A stretch of DNA of 29,643 nucleotides from NCBI GenBank assembly GCA_036397975.1, contig DASWHW010000027.1, forward strand, positions 1-29,643, written 5' to 3'. Position 1 is the first letter of the stretch. The number at the start of each line of letters is the position of its first letter. This document shows positions 7,993 through 15,680 of the stretch, piece after piece. Source of the DNA: SZUA-287 sp036397975 (GTDB lineage Bacteria; Bacteroidota; Ignavibacteria; UBA10030; UBA6906). The notes beneath the pieces were generated by a model, which was not told the origin of the DNA, did not search any database, and saw only the letters and a program-made list of their open reading frames with translations. Made by a program: the position numbers and the translations under genes.

Positions 7993-9305
7993 AACACATT
8001 CTTATTTTTTCCAGTCTGTTCTTTGTCACCGCCGTGATGCTTTTCGGTTCTGATCAGATTCCTGCGAAGAAGCAATCCTCGCCGATCGCCATCACTGGTG
8101 TCATGGTTCATCCGAACACCGGAGCGGCGATAGCCAATGCCACGATTGTTTTTATCGATGGAAAGATCACTGCTGTCGGCACGGGAGCGCAAATTCCCCA
8201 AGGTGCAGAGGTGATCGACGGTACGGGCAAACATGTCTACGCCGGAATGATCAGCGGGGAAACACAGATCGGACTGACGGAAATCTCTGCTGTCCGTGCA
8301 ACGCGTGACATGAATGAAACTGGCAGGATCAACCCAAACGTCAGAGCGGACCGCGCATTCAACCCTGAAAGCGAATTGATACCGGTTGCTCGCGCCAACG
8401 GCATCACGATGGTGGTCTCCACCCCCGTCGGCGGCCTGATTTCCGGGTTATCGGCGGCAATGTTCATGGATGGATGGACATTCGAAGACATGACATACAA
8501 AGCGCCTCTTGCGCTGAACGTCAGTTGGCCGGATATGACGATCAACCGTTCACCATTTGTCACGAAGAGTGAAGAGGAGCAGAAGAAAGACCGTGACAAA
8601 CAGTTGCAAGAGCTGAACGATGCCGTTCGCGATGCGCGAGCTTATATGGAAGCGAAAAGAGCAGAAGGACAGAAGGGCGTTCCATATCATAAGGTGGATG
8701 TCCGATGGGAGGCGATGATTCCAGCGTTGGAAGGAAAAATGCCGGTGGTTGTTTGGGCATATGACATCCAGCAAATTGAGGCAGCCGTCGCCTGGGCGGA
8801 ACGCGAAAAGCTCAAGCTCATTATCGGCGGAGGTTACGATGTCTGGAGAATTCCTGAGCTTCTCACGGGTAGAAATATTCCCGTACTCGTTGCCGGTACG
8901 CACCGGCTTCCCTCACACCGTTTCGATGCATATGACGATCCGTACGAACTCCCGTCTAAACTTTATCAAGCCGGAATTCAATTTGCCATCGTGAGCGGTG
9001 AGGAATCGGGACACGAGCGGAGCCTTCCCTATGTTGCTGCGATGGCTGCCGCATACGGACTTCCGAAAGAGGAAGCCTTCAAAGCGGTCTCGCTCTACCC
9101 CGCCCGCATTTTCGGATTCGATGACAGGGTTGGCTCATTGGAGGTTGGCAAGGATGCGACGTTGATCGTAACGTCGGGAGATCCACTGGAGATCATGACA
9201 CAGGTGGAGATGGAATTTATTCAGGGAAGGAAAGTCGACCTCACCAGCAGGCACACGATGCTGTACGAAAAGTACAAAGAGAAATATCGTCGAATGAAGA
9301 ACTGA
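7989..9305 (+). CDS. Exported amidohydrolase-like protein lacking the HxH metal site
   Basis: The 438-residue product has an N-terminal hydrophobic segment (ILIFSSLFFVTAVMLF) serving as a signal peptide, then the composite beta-sandwich of amidohydrolases (VFIDGKITAVGTG, VIDGTGKHVYAG). Where active members have DAHxH it reads SGETQ, with E91 and Q93 in the histidine positions. The late Asp region is also lost (VSGEESGHERSL). The C-terminal closing motif GSLEVGKDATLIV is intact. It is probably a catalytically dead or altered partner of the upstream enzyme, to which it is coupled by an ATGA overlap. A charged insertion around residues 190-230 (EEEQKKDRDKQLQE) looks helical. A strong terminator follows 28 bases after the stop. 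Confidence 0.85.
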   Translation: MKHILIFSSLFFVTAVMLFGSDQIPAKKQSSPIAITGVMVHPNTGAAIANATIVFIDGKITAVGTGAQIPQGAEVIDGTGKHVYAGMISGETQIGLTEISAVRATRDMNETGRINPNVRADRAFNPESELIPVARANGITMVVSTPVGGLISGLSAAMFMDGWTFEDMTYKAPLALNVSWPDMTINRSPFVTKSEEEQKKDRDKQLQELNDAVRDARAYMEAKRAEGQKGVPYHKVDVRWEAMIPALEGKMPVVVWAYDIQQIEAAVAWAEREKLKLIIGGGYDVWRIPELLTGRNIPVLVAGTHRLPSHRFDAYDDPYELPSKLYQAGIQFAIVSGEESGHERSLPYVAAMAAAYGLPKEEAFKAVSLYPARIFGFDDRVGSLEVGKDATLIVTSGDPLEIMTQVEMEFIQGRKVDLTSRHTMLYEKYKEKYRRMKN

Positions 9306-9332
9306 CGAGATCATCTCCATGTTGATATGTAG

Positions 9333-9367
9333 AGAGGCGGCCTGTTAAAGGTCGCCTCTTGATTTTT
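9333..9367 (+). terminator. Rho-independent terminator after the amidohydrolase pair
   Basis: A 10-bp stem (9333-9342 with 9350-9359, one G-T pair) closes a 7-base loop and is followed within four bases by TTTTT (9363-9367). It ends the two-gene amidohydrolase unit. Confidence 0.9.
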
Positions 9368-9393
9368 ATGGCCTCTCCTCGATGAACAAACAT

Positions 9394-9422
9394 TTGGAGT
9401 TTTCCGTCAAAGGGTCTATCTT
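9394..9422 (+). promoter_or_regulatory. Possible promoter upstream of the zinc-ribbon/glgA unit
   Basis: TTGGAG (9394-9399), a 17-base spacer and TATCTT (9417-9422) form a weak sigma70-like pair between the terminator and the small zinc-ribbon gene. Spacing is ideal but both hexamers are poor, so this rests largely on location. Confidence 0.25.
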
Positions 9423-9451
9423 ATGCTCATTAATTTCCGCAGAAAACCTCA

Positions 9452-9619
9452 ATGACAAAGAAAAGCGAACACACCCCGCTCATTGTCCGCTGCCCAAACT
9501 GCAAGCAGACACACGAGCCTGATTTTAATGAAACGACAAAGCACTACACCTGTCCTCTTTGTACTGCACAGGTGGATGCACAAGTCTTCATTGAGAAGAA
9601 GAAACGAGGCATAAGGTGA
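9452..9619 (+). CDS. Small zinc-ribbon protein (55 aa)
   Basis: The frame encodes 55 residues with two CxxC knuckles (CPNC at 14-17, CPLC at 34-37) separated by 16 residues, a classical four-cysteine zinc ribbon, and a basic tail (EKKKRGIR). It fills the gap between a terminator and glgA and stops 13 bases before the glgA ATG, so the two are probably co-transcribed. No Shine-Dalgarno is evident. Small zinc ribbons of this kind often contact nucleic acid or act as protein partners, but no specific family is recognised and the function is unknown. The regular knuckle spacing and acceptable codon use support it as real. Confidence 0.72.
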   Translation: MTKKSEHTPLIVRCPNCKQTHEPDFNETTKHYTCPLCTAQVDAQVFIEKKKRGIR

Positions 9620-9632
9620 AGAGGGCCGCGAC

Positions 9633-11111
9633 ATGAAGGTTGCAATTGCAGCTTCGGAGGTAGCTCCTTTTGCGAAGACCGGGGGACTTGCAGATGTTGT
9701 CGGCGCGTTGCCGAAATTCCTGAAGGAATTGGGCTGCGATGTCAAGGTCTTCGTGCCGCGGTACAACTCTATCGATGACACTCGTTACGACCTGCATTAT
9801 GAGCACACGATAGGCGAAATGCTGATCCGTGTTGCGGCGGTGCCACGACCGGTTCATGTCTTGCGGAGCGACCTACCCGGGTCTTCGGTGCAAGTTTATT
9901 TTATCGACTGTCCTCACTATTTTCATCGTGGCCGTCTGTATACTTCTGATTCGGACGAGGATGAGCGGTTTATTCTCTTCAGCAAGGCGGTGCTCGAAAC
10001 CCTTCAACGGTTGCAGTGGGCTCCCGATGTTATTCATTGCAACGACTGGCAAACGGCGCTCATTCCAATTCTCTTGAAAGATAATTACAGTTGGGATGCG
10101 CTGTTCCATCGAACGGCGACGGTTCTTTCGATACACAATATTGCATACCAGGGTACGTTTCCCCCTTCTACCGTTGCGAAGGCAGAGCTTCGGCCGGAAC
10201 TCTTTTATTCCGGTGGACCACTCGAGATGCATGGGTTCTTGAATTTCCTCAAACCCGGCATCCTCCATGCCGAGATGATCAGCACGGTCAGCGAAACGTA
10301 TTCGTACGAAATCCTCTCGCCCCTTTTTGGTGAGGGACTGGATGGCGTTCTTCGTATGCGACAGCATGACCTGCAGGGAATCCTCAACGGCATCGATACC
10401 GAAGAGTGGAATCCTTCAACGGACCACCATCTCCCATTTCACTATTCTTCCAAAGATATGAAGGGGAAGCTGCAGAACAAGAAGTTCCTTCTGGACAATA
10501 CATCGATCGACTTCCATGAGGATCTCCCGGTCATTGGCATTGTTTCCCGGTTTGCAGGTCAAAAGGGGTTTGACCTTTTCGCGGATGTCGCAATTGAACT
10601 CATGCAAATGAATGCCCAGTGGGTTATTCTGGGAAGCGGTGAGGACAGGTTCGAAGGGTTGTTTCGATCATTAAGTAGTGCCATGGGCCATAAAGTATGG
10701 GCATATGTGGGATTCAACAACGAATTGGCGCATTTGATTGAGGCCGGCGCCGACATGTTTCTGATGCCATCACATTATGAACCATGTGGTTTGAATCAGA
10801 TGTATAGTCTCCGATACGGAACCGTGCCCATTGTCCGAAATACAGGTGGACTTGCTGATACAGTCCACGACTGGCATGAATTTACCTACCGGGGCTTAGA
10901 CACTGGTAATGGTTTTTCTTTTAACGATGCCACCGGATATGCACTTCAAACATCTGTAGAGCGGGCGATAGGTATATTTTCTAATGACAAGAATACGTGG
11001 CTGAAAATTCAGCGAAATGGTATGCAATCGGACTTTTCGTGGAAGGCCTCTGCCGTAAAATATCTTCGCCTGTACGAACGTGCAATCACGAAACGACGCA
11101 GTGCGGCGTGA
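9633..11111 (+). CDS. glgA: Glycogen synthase (ADP-glucose, GT5)
   Basis: The 492-residue product starts MKVAIAASEVAPFAKTGGLA, the canonical GT5 N-terminus in which K15-T-G-G-L binds ADP-glucose. Further marks are HCNDWQTALIP, SIHNIAYQG, GIDTEEWNP, and the C-terminal PSHYEPCGLNQMYSLRYGT with RNTGGLADTV, holding the catalytic Glu region. It transfers glucose from ADP-glucose to the non-reducing ends of alpha-1,4-glucan in the cytoplasm. Length matches bacterial GlgA. A purine-rich GAAGAGGG precedes the ATG. No glgB, glgC or glgP is in the window, but a phosphohexomutase lies some 16 kb to the right. A hydrolase gene begins four bases after its stop. Confidence 0.96.
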   Translation: MKVAIAASEVAPFAKTGGLADVVGALPKFLKELGCDVKVFVPRYNSIDDTRYDLHYEHTIGEMLIRVAAVPRPVHVLRSDLPGSSVQVYFIDCPHYFHRGRLYTSDSDEDERFILFSKAVLETLQRLQWAPDVIHCNDWQTALIPILLKDNYSWDALFHRTATVLSIHNIAYQGTFPPSTVAKAELRPELFYSGGPLEMHGFLNFLKPGILHAEMISTVSETYSYEILSPLFGEGLDGVLRMRQHDLQGILNGIDTEEWNPSTDHHLPFHYSSKDMKGKLQNKKFLLDNTSIDFHEDLPVIGIVSRFAGQKGFDLFADVAIELMQMNAQWVILGSGEDRFEGLFRSLSSAMGHKVWAYVGFNNELAHLIEAGADMFLMPSHYEPCGLNQMYSLRYGTVPIVRNTGGLADTVHDWHEFTYRGLDTGNGFSFNDATGYALQTSVERAIGIFSNDKNTWLKIQRNGMQSDFSWKASAVKYLRLYERAITKRRSAA

Positions 11112-11115
11112 GTGT

Positions 11116-11775
11116 ATGAACACCATTGAAACTTCGTTGATTCACAGAGTTCTCCCGCCGGTCCGGCAGGAACCCGCGTATCCACTCCTCATTCTGCTTC
11201 ATGGCCGTGGTGCAGATGAACTCGACCTTCTCGGTTTGTCTGACTACCTTGACGACCGCCTGTTGATCGTGAGTGCGCAGGCTCCCTTTGCTTTTGGCAA
11301 CGGCGGATTTACCTGGTATGAGATGGATGAAAAGGGAATGCCTAAGCCATCAATGTTCACCCGCAGTTACGAAGCTCTCTCCACATTTGTGAACGATGTC
11401 ATCAATGGCTATCCGGTGCAGAAAACCAATGTGTTTCTTCTCGGGTTCAGCATGGGAACAGTGATGTCTTTTTCACTCTCACTCACACAACCGGAGCTTG
11501 TCCGTGGAGTTGTTGCCAACAGCGGCTATGTACCGGAAGGCACGCATCTCCAATTTCGATGGAGCGAAGTCAATCATCATCATTACTTCATCGCCCATGG
11601 TATTCACGATCCGGTCATCCCGATCGGCTTTGCCCGACGCGCGAATGAACTGTTTCAGAAATCAAAGGCCACAGTATCGTACAAAGAATATCCGATGGTG
11701 CACCAGATTGGCGAAGACCAGTTGAATGACCTGTCGTCATGGTTGACGCGCCTTCTCGACACTCCCCCAAATTAG
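11116..11775 (+). CDS. Phospholipase/carboxylesterase-family alpha/beta hydrolase
   Basis: From the ATG at 11116 the product has 219 residues, the usual size for the Abhydrolase_2 (acyl-protein thioesterase/carboxylesterase) family. LLHGRGADELD (28-38) carries the oxyanion region, GFSMG (110-114) the nucleophile S112, HGIHDPVIP the acid D165, and MVHQ the base H196, so the triad is complete. It probably hydrolyses short-chain esters; the natural substrate is unknown. There is no signal peptide, so it is cytoplasmic. The frame extends 12 codons further upstream into glgA, but the ATG four bases after the glgA stop is the likelier start. The next gene begins three bases after the stop. Confidence 0.9.
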   Translation: MNTIETSLIHRVLPPVRQEPAYPLLILLHGRGADELDLLGLSDYLDDRLLIVSAQAPFAFGNGGFTWYEMDEKGMPKPSMFTRSYEALSTFVNDVINGYPVQKTNVFLLGFSMGTVMSFSLSLTQPELVRGVVANSGYVPEGTHLQFRWSEVNHHHYFIAHGIHDPVIPIGFARRANELFQKSKATVSYKEYPMVHQIGEDQLNDLSSWLTRLLDTPPN

Positions 11776-11778
11776 CAC

Positions 11779-12747
11779 ATGCCCCAGAACGAAACTCTTC
11801 TCTTTGTTTGTTTCAACGCGTTTGTTCTTCTAATGCTCGCGCTCGATCTCGGCGTGTTTCACAAAAAAGTACACGTGGTGACAGTTCGCGAGGCGGCCTG
11901 GTGGAGCGTTGTGTGGATTACTCTTTCATTACTGTTCGGCGCGGGGCTATTCCATTTTATGGGTAAGCAGGCCGGACTTGAATTTCTCGCCGGCTATTTG
12001 TTAGAAAAATCATTGTCGGTGGATAACATCTTTGTGTTTATTCTCATCTTTTCCTATTTCGGTGTGCCGCCGCAACTGCAACACCGTGTATTGTTCTGGG
12101 GTGTTCTTGGCGCGTTGATCATGAGAGCACTGTTTATTGCCCTGGGAGTTGTCCTTATCACGAGGTTCGATTGGATTCTCTACATCTTCGGCTTCATCTT
12201 AGTTGTGAGCGGTTGGAAGATGATGCGGAGTGGTGAGGTGGAAGTACACCCCGAAAGGAATTTTATTCTGCGGATGGCGAAAAAGATGTTTCCCGTGGAG
12301 GTCGGTTACGATTCCCCACGATTTATTCTGCGGAAAGGCGGAAAGATTCACATCACCACGCTGTTTCTCGTTTTGATAGCCGTGGAGACAACGGACGTTA
12401 TTTTTGCGACCGATTCCATCCCGGCGGTGTTTGGTGTTACCCACGATCCGTTTATTGTGTACTCTTCCAATGTGTTTGCAATTCTTGGTCTGCGCGCATT
12501 GTATTTTGTTCTTGCGGGGGTGATGACCACGTTCTTCTATTTGAAACCCGGCCTGTCGATTGTGCTGATTTTCATTGGTATGAAAATGCTCGCTGCTGAC
12601 CTGGTACATGTCTCTATCGGCATTTCACTTGGTGTGATCGGAGTGATACTGACAGTGTCGGTGATTGCTTCGATTATTCGGAACAAAAAACAAATTTCAT
12701 TAAGGAACAACCATCGCTCACCAACCTCCCCAGAACCCCTTCCTTGA
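11779..12747 (+). CDS. TerC/Alx family integral membrane protein
   Basis: The 322-residue product contains about eight or nine hydrophobic segments and the TerC-family signatures: EKSLSVDNIFVFILIF (residues about 75-90) and ETTDVIFATDSIPAVFGVT (about 203-221). Both carry the membrane Asp residues thought to bind metal. The Alx/TerC family is linked to Mn2+ export and to metallation of secreted proteins; family membership is clear, substrate is inference. The start is the ATG three bases after the preceding hydrolase stop, so there is no room for the Mn-sensing yybP-ykoY riboswitch that precedes alx in some bacteria. The basic cytoplasmic tail (RNKKQISLRNNHR) ends in a proline-rich stretch. 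Confidence 0.93.
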   Translation: MPQNETLLFVCFNAFVLLMLALDLGVFHKKVHVVTVREAAWWSVVWITLSLLFGAGLFHFMGKQAGLEFLAGYLLEKSLSVDNIFVFILIFSYFGVPPQLQHRVLFWGVLGALIMRALFIALGVVLITRFDWILYIFGFILVVSGWKMMRSGEVEVHPERNFILRMAKKMFPVEVGYDSPRFILRKGGKIHITTLFLVLIAVETTDVIFATDSIPAVFGVTHDPFIVYSSNVFAILGLRALYFVLAGVMTTFFYLKPGLSIVLIFIGMKMLAADLVHVSIGISLGVIGVILTVSVIASIIRNKKQISLRNNHRSPTSPEPLP

Positions 12748-12814
12748 TTTTAAAACTCATTTTGGTTACCCTAAGTAAACCACAAGGCACCAACCATGTT
12801 TTTAGCGTAACATC

Positions 12815-13957
12815 ATGGCATCCGCAGGGGTTCACGACCCATCAGTCCTACCCACCCCTCAGAATCCCGGCAAGGCCAAAACCTACAATCGCTTAAAGCT
12901 TGTGATCGGCCTGCTTTCATCAGGCCTTCGTTTTGTATTGCTATTGCTGCTGCTGGTTTTTGGGGTATCAAAGGATTTGGAGCAGCTAATTCGCTCCTTA
13001 GTGGCAAATAACTACGCAGTGGTGGTACTCTTTGCTGGGGCTGTCGGTTTCTTGCTAGCAATGACCACGCTGCCATTGCAGGTGTATTCGGGATATGTGA
13101 TTGAGCATCGATTTCAACTTTCCAATCAGACATTTGCTCGATGGGTCTGGGAACACGTGAAGGGTGCGTTCGTGGCGCTTCCGTTCATGATCGGAGTCGT
13201 TGCCGTGTTGTACTATTCTCTGGAAACCTATGGCTCCCTGTGGTGGGTCGCGGTGGGGACTGCCGTCACGTTGCTGTCGATTGTTCTGGCGCGACTCGCA
13301 CCGATCTTCATCATGCCTCTCTTCTATAAGTTCACACCCCTTGGCGAAGGGGAGATTAATGAGAGAATTTCGGCGCTTTGCACGAACGCCGGCGTAAGGA
13401 TTGAGGGAATATTCACGTTCAATCTGAGCAAGAATACCCGGAAAGCGAACGCAGGTTTTACGGGGATCGGAAAAGCAAAGCGGATTGTTCTTGGCGATAC
13501 TCTCGTCAAGGACTTCACAACTGACGAAATCGAAACAGTGTTCGCCCATGAGCTTGGACACTACAAACATAAGCACATTCTTGTCGGGATTATGAGCGGG
13601 ACCGTTGCAACTTTTGCAGGTCTGTTTCTTGGTGCGCAAATGTTTGATTGGTCACTCGAAGTGTTCGGGTTCTCGGTGAGAACAGAGATCGCTGCTCTTC
13701 CGCTGCTTGCGCTATGGCTTGGCCTCTTTTCGATGGTGACGGGGCCATTAAGCAACGCACTTTCGCGACGTCATGAACGACAGGCAGACCGGTATGCGGT
13801 TCGCACAACCGGAAAGAAGCAGTCGTTCATCAGCGCCCTGCAAAAACTGGAAGTTACGAATCTTGCAGACCCACATCCGCATGCAGCCGTAGAGTGGCTT
13901 TTCTATAGTCATCCATCTGTCGGACGGCGGATTGCATTGATTCAGTCGATGGAGTAA
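12815..13957 (+). CDS. Ste24-like M48 zinc metalloprotease
   Basis: The 380-residue protein has several membrane segments (about 35-50, 65-90, 118-135, 143-165, 255-275, 292-312) and the M48 motif HELGH (245-249), with the third zinc ligand E321 in RRHERQADRYA. The segment ANAGFTGIGKAKRIVLGDTL (211-230) is typical of the Ste24/CAAX protease 1 branch rather than HtpX. Such enzymes cleave membrane or membrane-proximal proteins and take part in envelope quality control in bacteria. The first 25 residues are hydrophilic and may be an extension. A 67-base gap separates it from the TerC gene, and the next ATG follows its stop directly, so it leads the envelope operon. Confidence 0.93.
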   Translation: MASAGVHDPSVLPTPQNPGKAKTYNRLKLVIGLLSSGLRFVLLLLLLVFGVSKDLEQLIRSLVANNYAVVVLFAGAVGFLLAMTTLPLQVYSGYVIEHRFQLSNQTFARWVWEHVKGAFVALPFMIGVVAVLYYSLETYGSLWWVAVGTAVTLLSIVLARLAPIFIMPLFYKFTPLGEGEINERISALCTNAGVRIEGIFTFNLSKNTRKANAGFTGIGKAKRIVLGDTLVKDFTTDEIETVFAHELGHYKHKHILVGIMSGTVATFAGLFLGAQMFDWSLEVFGFSVRTEIAALPLLALWLGLFSMVTGPLSNALSRRHERQADRYAVRTTGKKQSFISALQKLEVTNLADPHPHAAVEWLFYSHPSVGRRIALIQSME

Positions 13958-14668
13958 ATGGCTTCGGTCGTTGGCATACTGCGTTATGGGGCATGTTGGC
14001 TTATTTCGATCGCGTGCGCGGTCCTTGCCATCATCGCAATTCCACTGGACAAGCAAGGCCGCGCGTTCCACGCCGTTGCAAGATTCTGGGCTGCGTTGAT
14101 TCTGTGGGTATGTGGTGTGCAGGTGAAAGTGAATGGTCTGGAGAAGATTGACCTGTCGAGGAACTATGTTTATGTCTCGAACCATGCGAGCGCGCTCGAC
14201 ATTCCGGCGATTATTCTCGGCCTCCCGCAACAGATTCGAGTCGTGTACAAAAAAGAGTTGGAACGGATTCCGATATTTGGGTGGGGTTTGAAGTGGGGAC
14301 ATTACGTCGGCATCGATCGCACTCATGGCGCTGATGCGTTGAAAAGTTTGGAAACAGCTGCAAGGAAAGTTGCTACCGGAGCGTCTGTTCTCTTGTATGC
14401 AGAAGGAACGCGGACACCGGACGGAAAGCTGCAGCCATTCAAGCGCGGTGCGTTCAGCCTTGCCGTGAAAGCAGGCGTTCCTGTCGTTCCGTTGACAGTC
14501 AACGGCAGTTACGGTATCTTCCCCCGACGTTCACTCGAAGTACGACCAGGAACCGTCGAGTTGGTGCTGGACATGCCAGTGCCAACAAGAGAGAATGGAA
14601 AAAAAGCAGAGCTTGAGTTGATGCAGTATGTTAGTGAAGCAATTAAGAGGAACTATGTGGATCAGTAA
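13958..14668 (+). CDS. plsC: 1-acyl-sn-glycerol-3-phosphate acyltransferase
   Basis: The 236-residue product has an N-terminal membrane anchor (about 10-30) and the PlsC motifs: NHASALD (75-81, catalytic H76 and D81), KKELERIPIFGW (98-109) and AEGTRTPDGKL (148-158), followed by VPVVPLTVNGSYG. It acylates lysophosphatidate to phosphatidate, the second step of phospholipid synthesis, at the inner membrane. Length fits the family. The ATG abuts the stop of the protease gene, and the 3' end overlaps the lipoprotein gene by 14 bases. Confidence 0.95.
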   Translation: MASVVGILRYGACWLISIACAVLAIIAIPLDKQGRAFHAVARFWAALILWVCGVQVKVNGLEKIDLSRNYVYVSNHASALDIPAIILGLPQQIRVVYKKELERIPIFGWGLKWGHYVGIDRTHGADALKSLETAARKVATGASVLLYAEGTRTPDGKLQPFKRGAFSLAVKAGVPVVPLTVNGSYGIFPRRSLEVRPGTVELVLDMPVPTRENGKKAELELMQYVSEAIKRNYVDQ

Positions 14669-15371
14669 AAACCTTGTTCTGTTGATCACCCTGCTGATTG
14701 TTGGCTGCGACTTGGAAGATGATAACGTACCTGCTGACAGGATTCGATCGGGTTTCGTCGTGCTCGGATTTTCCCCGCTGACCGGGGCTTTTAATGGTGG
14801 GGATACCTCCTACACGCTCCTGGGAATTATCACGGCGACCGATTCCACCCCGACTCCTGTTGCCGGCCCACGCGGGCTAATGTTCCCACGTTTCATTCAA
14901 GTGACCGACTCAAATGGAGTCCATACGTTTTACTATTCTCTCCCAGGGAATAGAAGGATTCGTGTTACGCGAGGTGCAGGTGTCCGTGTTGCGTATCGGG
15001 AGTTGGCAACGATGCCGGTCCAAGCAAATCTATCGCTCCGAGGGGAGAACGGGCAATTGATTGCTATGGTGGGAAACTTACTCCCCGTAGCACTCCAGGA
15101 TGAACAGGTAAGGGCCGGGGTGACGGAATTTGCGATCACTAGAGCGGAAAATACAACCGTTCTACGAACGACGACCTGCGGTATCGAGGGAGACTTCGAC
15201 ATGGAATTTTCAAGTACTGGTGGCACTATTGTGGCCGCGCCTGCGGCATCAGGTGTTGTAGCAGTCGATGGTGTGGCTTACGAGATTGCGAATGTCTGCA
15301 ACTCCTACTCACTGCGTGGGAGCTGTGTGGGAAGTTTCGATGAACAAATATACTTAATACTACGACAGTAA
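14655..15371 (+). CDS. Putative lipoprotein of unknown function
   Basis: The 238-residue product starts with a basic-hydrophobic signal and a lipobox IVGC (C18 as lipidated residue), followed by the acidic run DLEDDN. The frame also offers an upstream ATG at 14628, but the ATG at 14655 sits five bases after a good AGAGGA Shine-Dalgarno and puts the lipobox at the right distance. The mature part is Thr/Val/Gly-rich and looks beta-rich, with three later cysteines (CGIEGDFDMEF, then VCNSYSLRGSC) that could form a disulfide. No enzyme motif or known family is recognised. It overlaps plsC by 14 bases and ends 15 bases before gatC, so it is co-expressed with lipid, KDO and translation genes. Confidence 0.82.
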   Translation: MWISKNLVLLITLLIVGCDLEDDNVPADRIRSGFVVLGFSPLTGAFNGGDTSYTLLGIITATDSTPTPVAGPRGLMFPRFIQVTDSNGVHTFYYSLPGNRRIRVTRGAGVRVAYRELATMPVQANLSLRGENGQLIAMVGNLLPVALQDEQVRAGVTEFAITRAENTTVLRTTTCGIEGDFDMEFSSTGGTIVAAPAASGVVAVDGVAYEIANVCNSYSLRGSCVGSFDEQIYLILRQ

Positions 15372-15386
15372 GAGGAGCTGGACCAC

Positions 15387-15680
15387 ATGTCTGTTACGGT
15401 CAAAGATGTAGAACATGTTGCCGCCCTCGCGCGGCTTTCCTTTTCCGATGAGGAAAAACAGAAACTCACTCACGAACTGAATGAGATCCTTCAGTACATG
15501 GAACAGTTGAACAGCCTCGACACATCGAAAGTTGAGCCACTCTCACACGTGATCGAGTTGCAAAATGTATTCCGTCAGGATGAAATTCGACCGGGAGTGT
15601 CGCGCGAGGATGCGTTGAAGAATGCGCCTGCGCATAGTGAAAAGTTTTTCAAAGTACCCAAGGTCATAGGAGACCGATGA
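15387..15680 (+). CDS. gatC: Asp-tRNA(Asn)/Glu-tRNA(Gln) amidotransferase subunit C
   Basis: The 97-residue product matches GatC: VTVKDVEHVAALARLSFSDEE at the start, ELNEILQYMEQLNSLDTSKVEP in the middle (quoted in part by position 30-51), and DALKNAPAHSEKFFKVPKVI at the end. It is the small linker subunit that wraps GatA and stabilises the GatCAB complex making Gln-tRNA or Asn-tRNA. GatA and GatB are not in this window, so the subunits are dispersed. AGAGGAG lies about ten bases before the ATG. Its stop overlaps the kdsB start (ATGA, 15677-15680). Confidence 0.95.
   Translation: MSVTVKDVEHVAALARLSFSDEEKQKLTHELNEILQYMEQLNSLDTSKVEPLSHVIELQNVFRQDEIRPGVSREDALKNAPAHSEKFFKVPKVIGDR

Noticed and set aside
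9423..9455. Ten-codon leader frame ending in ATGA overlap with the zinc-ribbon gene
   Set aside because: Too short to support; no repeated regulatory codons or attenuator hairpin.
11776..11778. yybP-ykoY manganese riboswitch upstream of the TerC/Alx gene
   Set aside because: Only three bases separate the gene from the preceding stop, leaving no leader.
12763..12782. Weak hairpin between the TerC and Ste24 genes as a terminator
   Set aside because: The arms contain a bulge and no T tract follows; position alone is not enough.
13055..13639. Minus-strand 194-codon frame inside the Ste24-like gene
   Set aside because: Antisense shadow covering the HELGH-encoding region of a clear gene, with no motif of its own.
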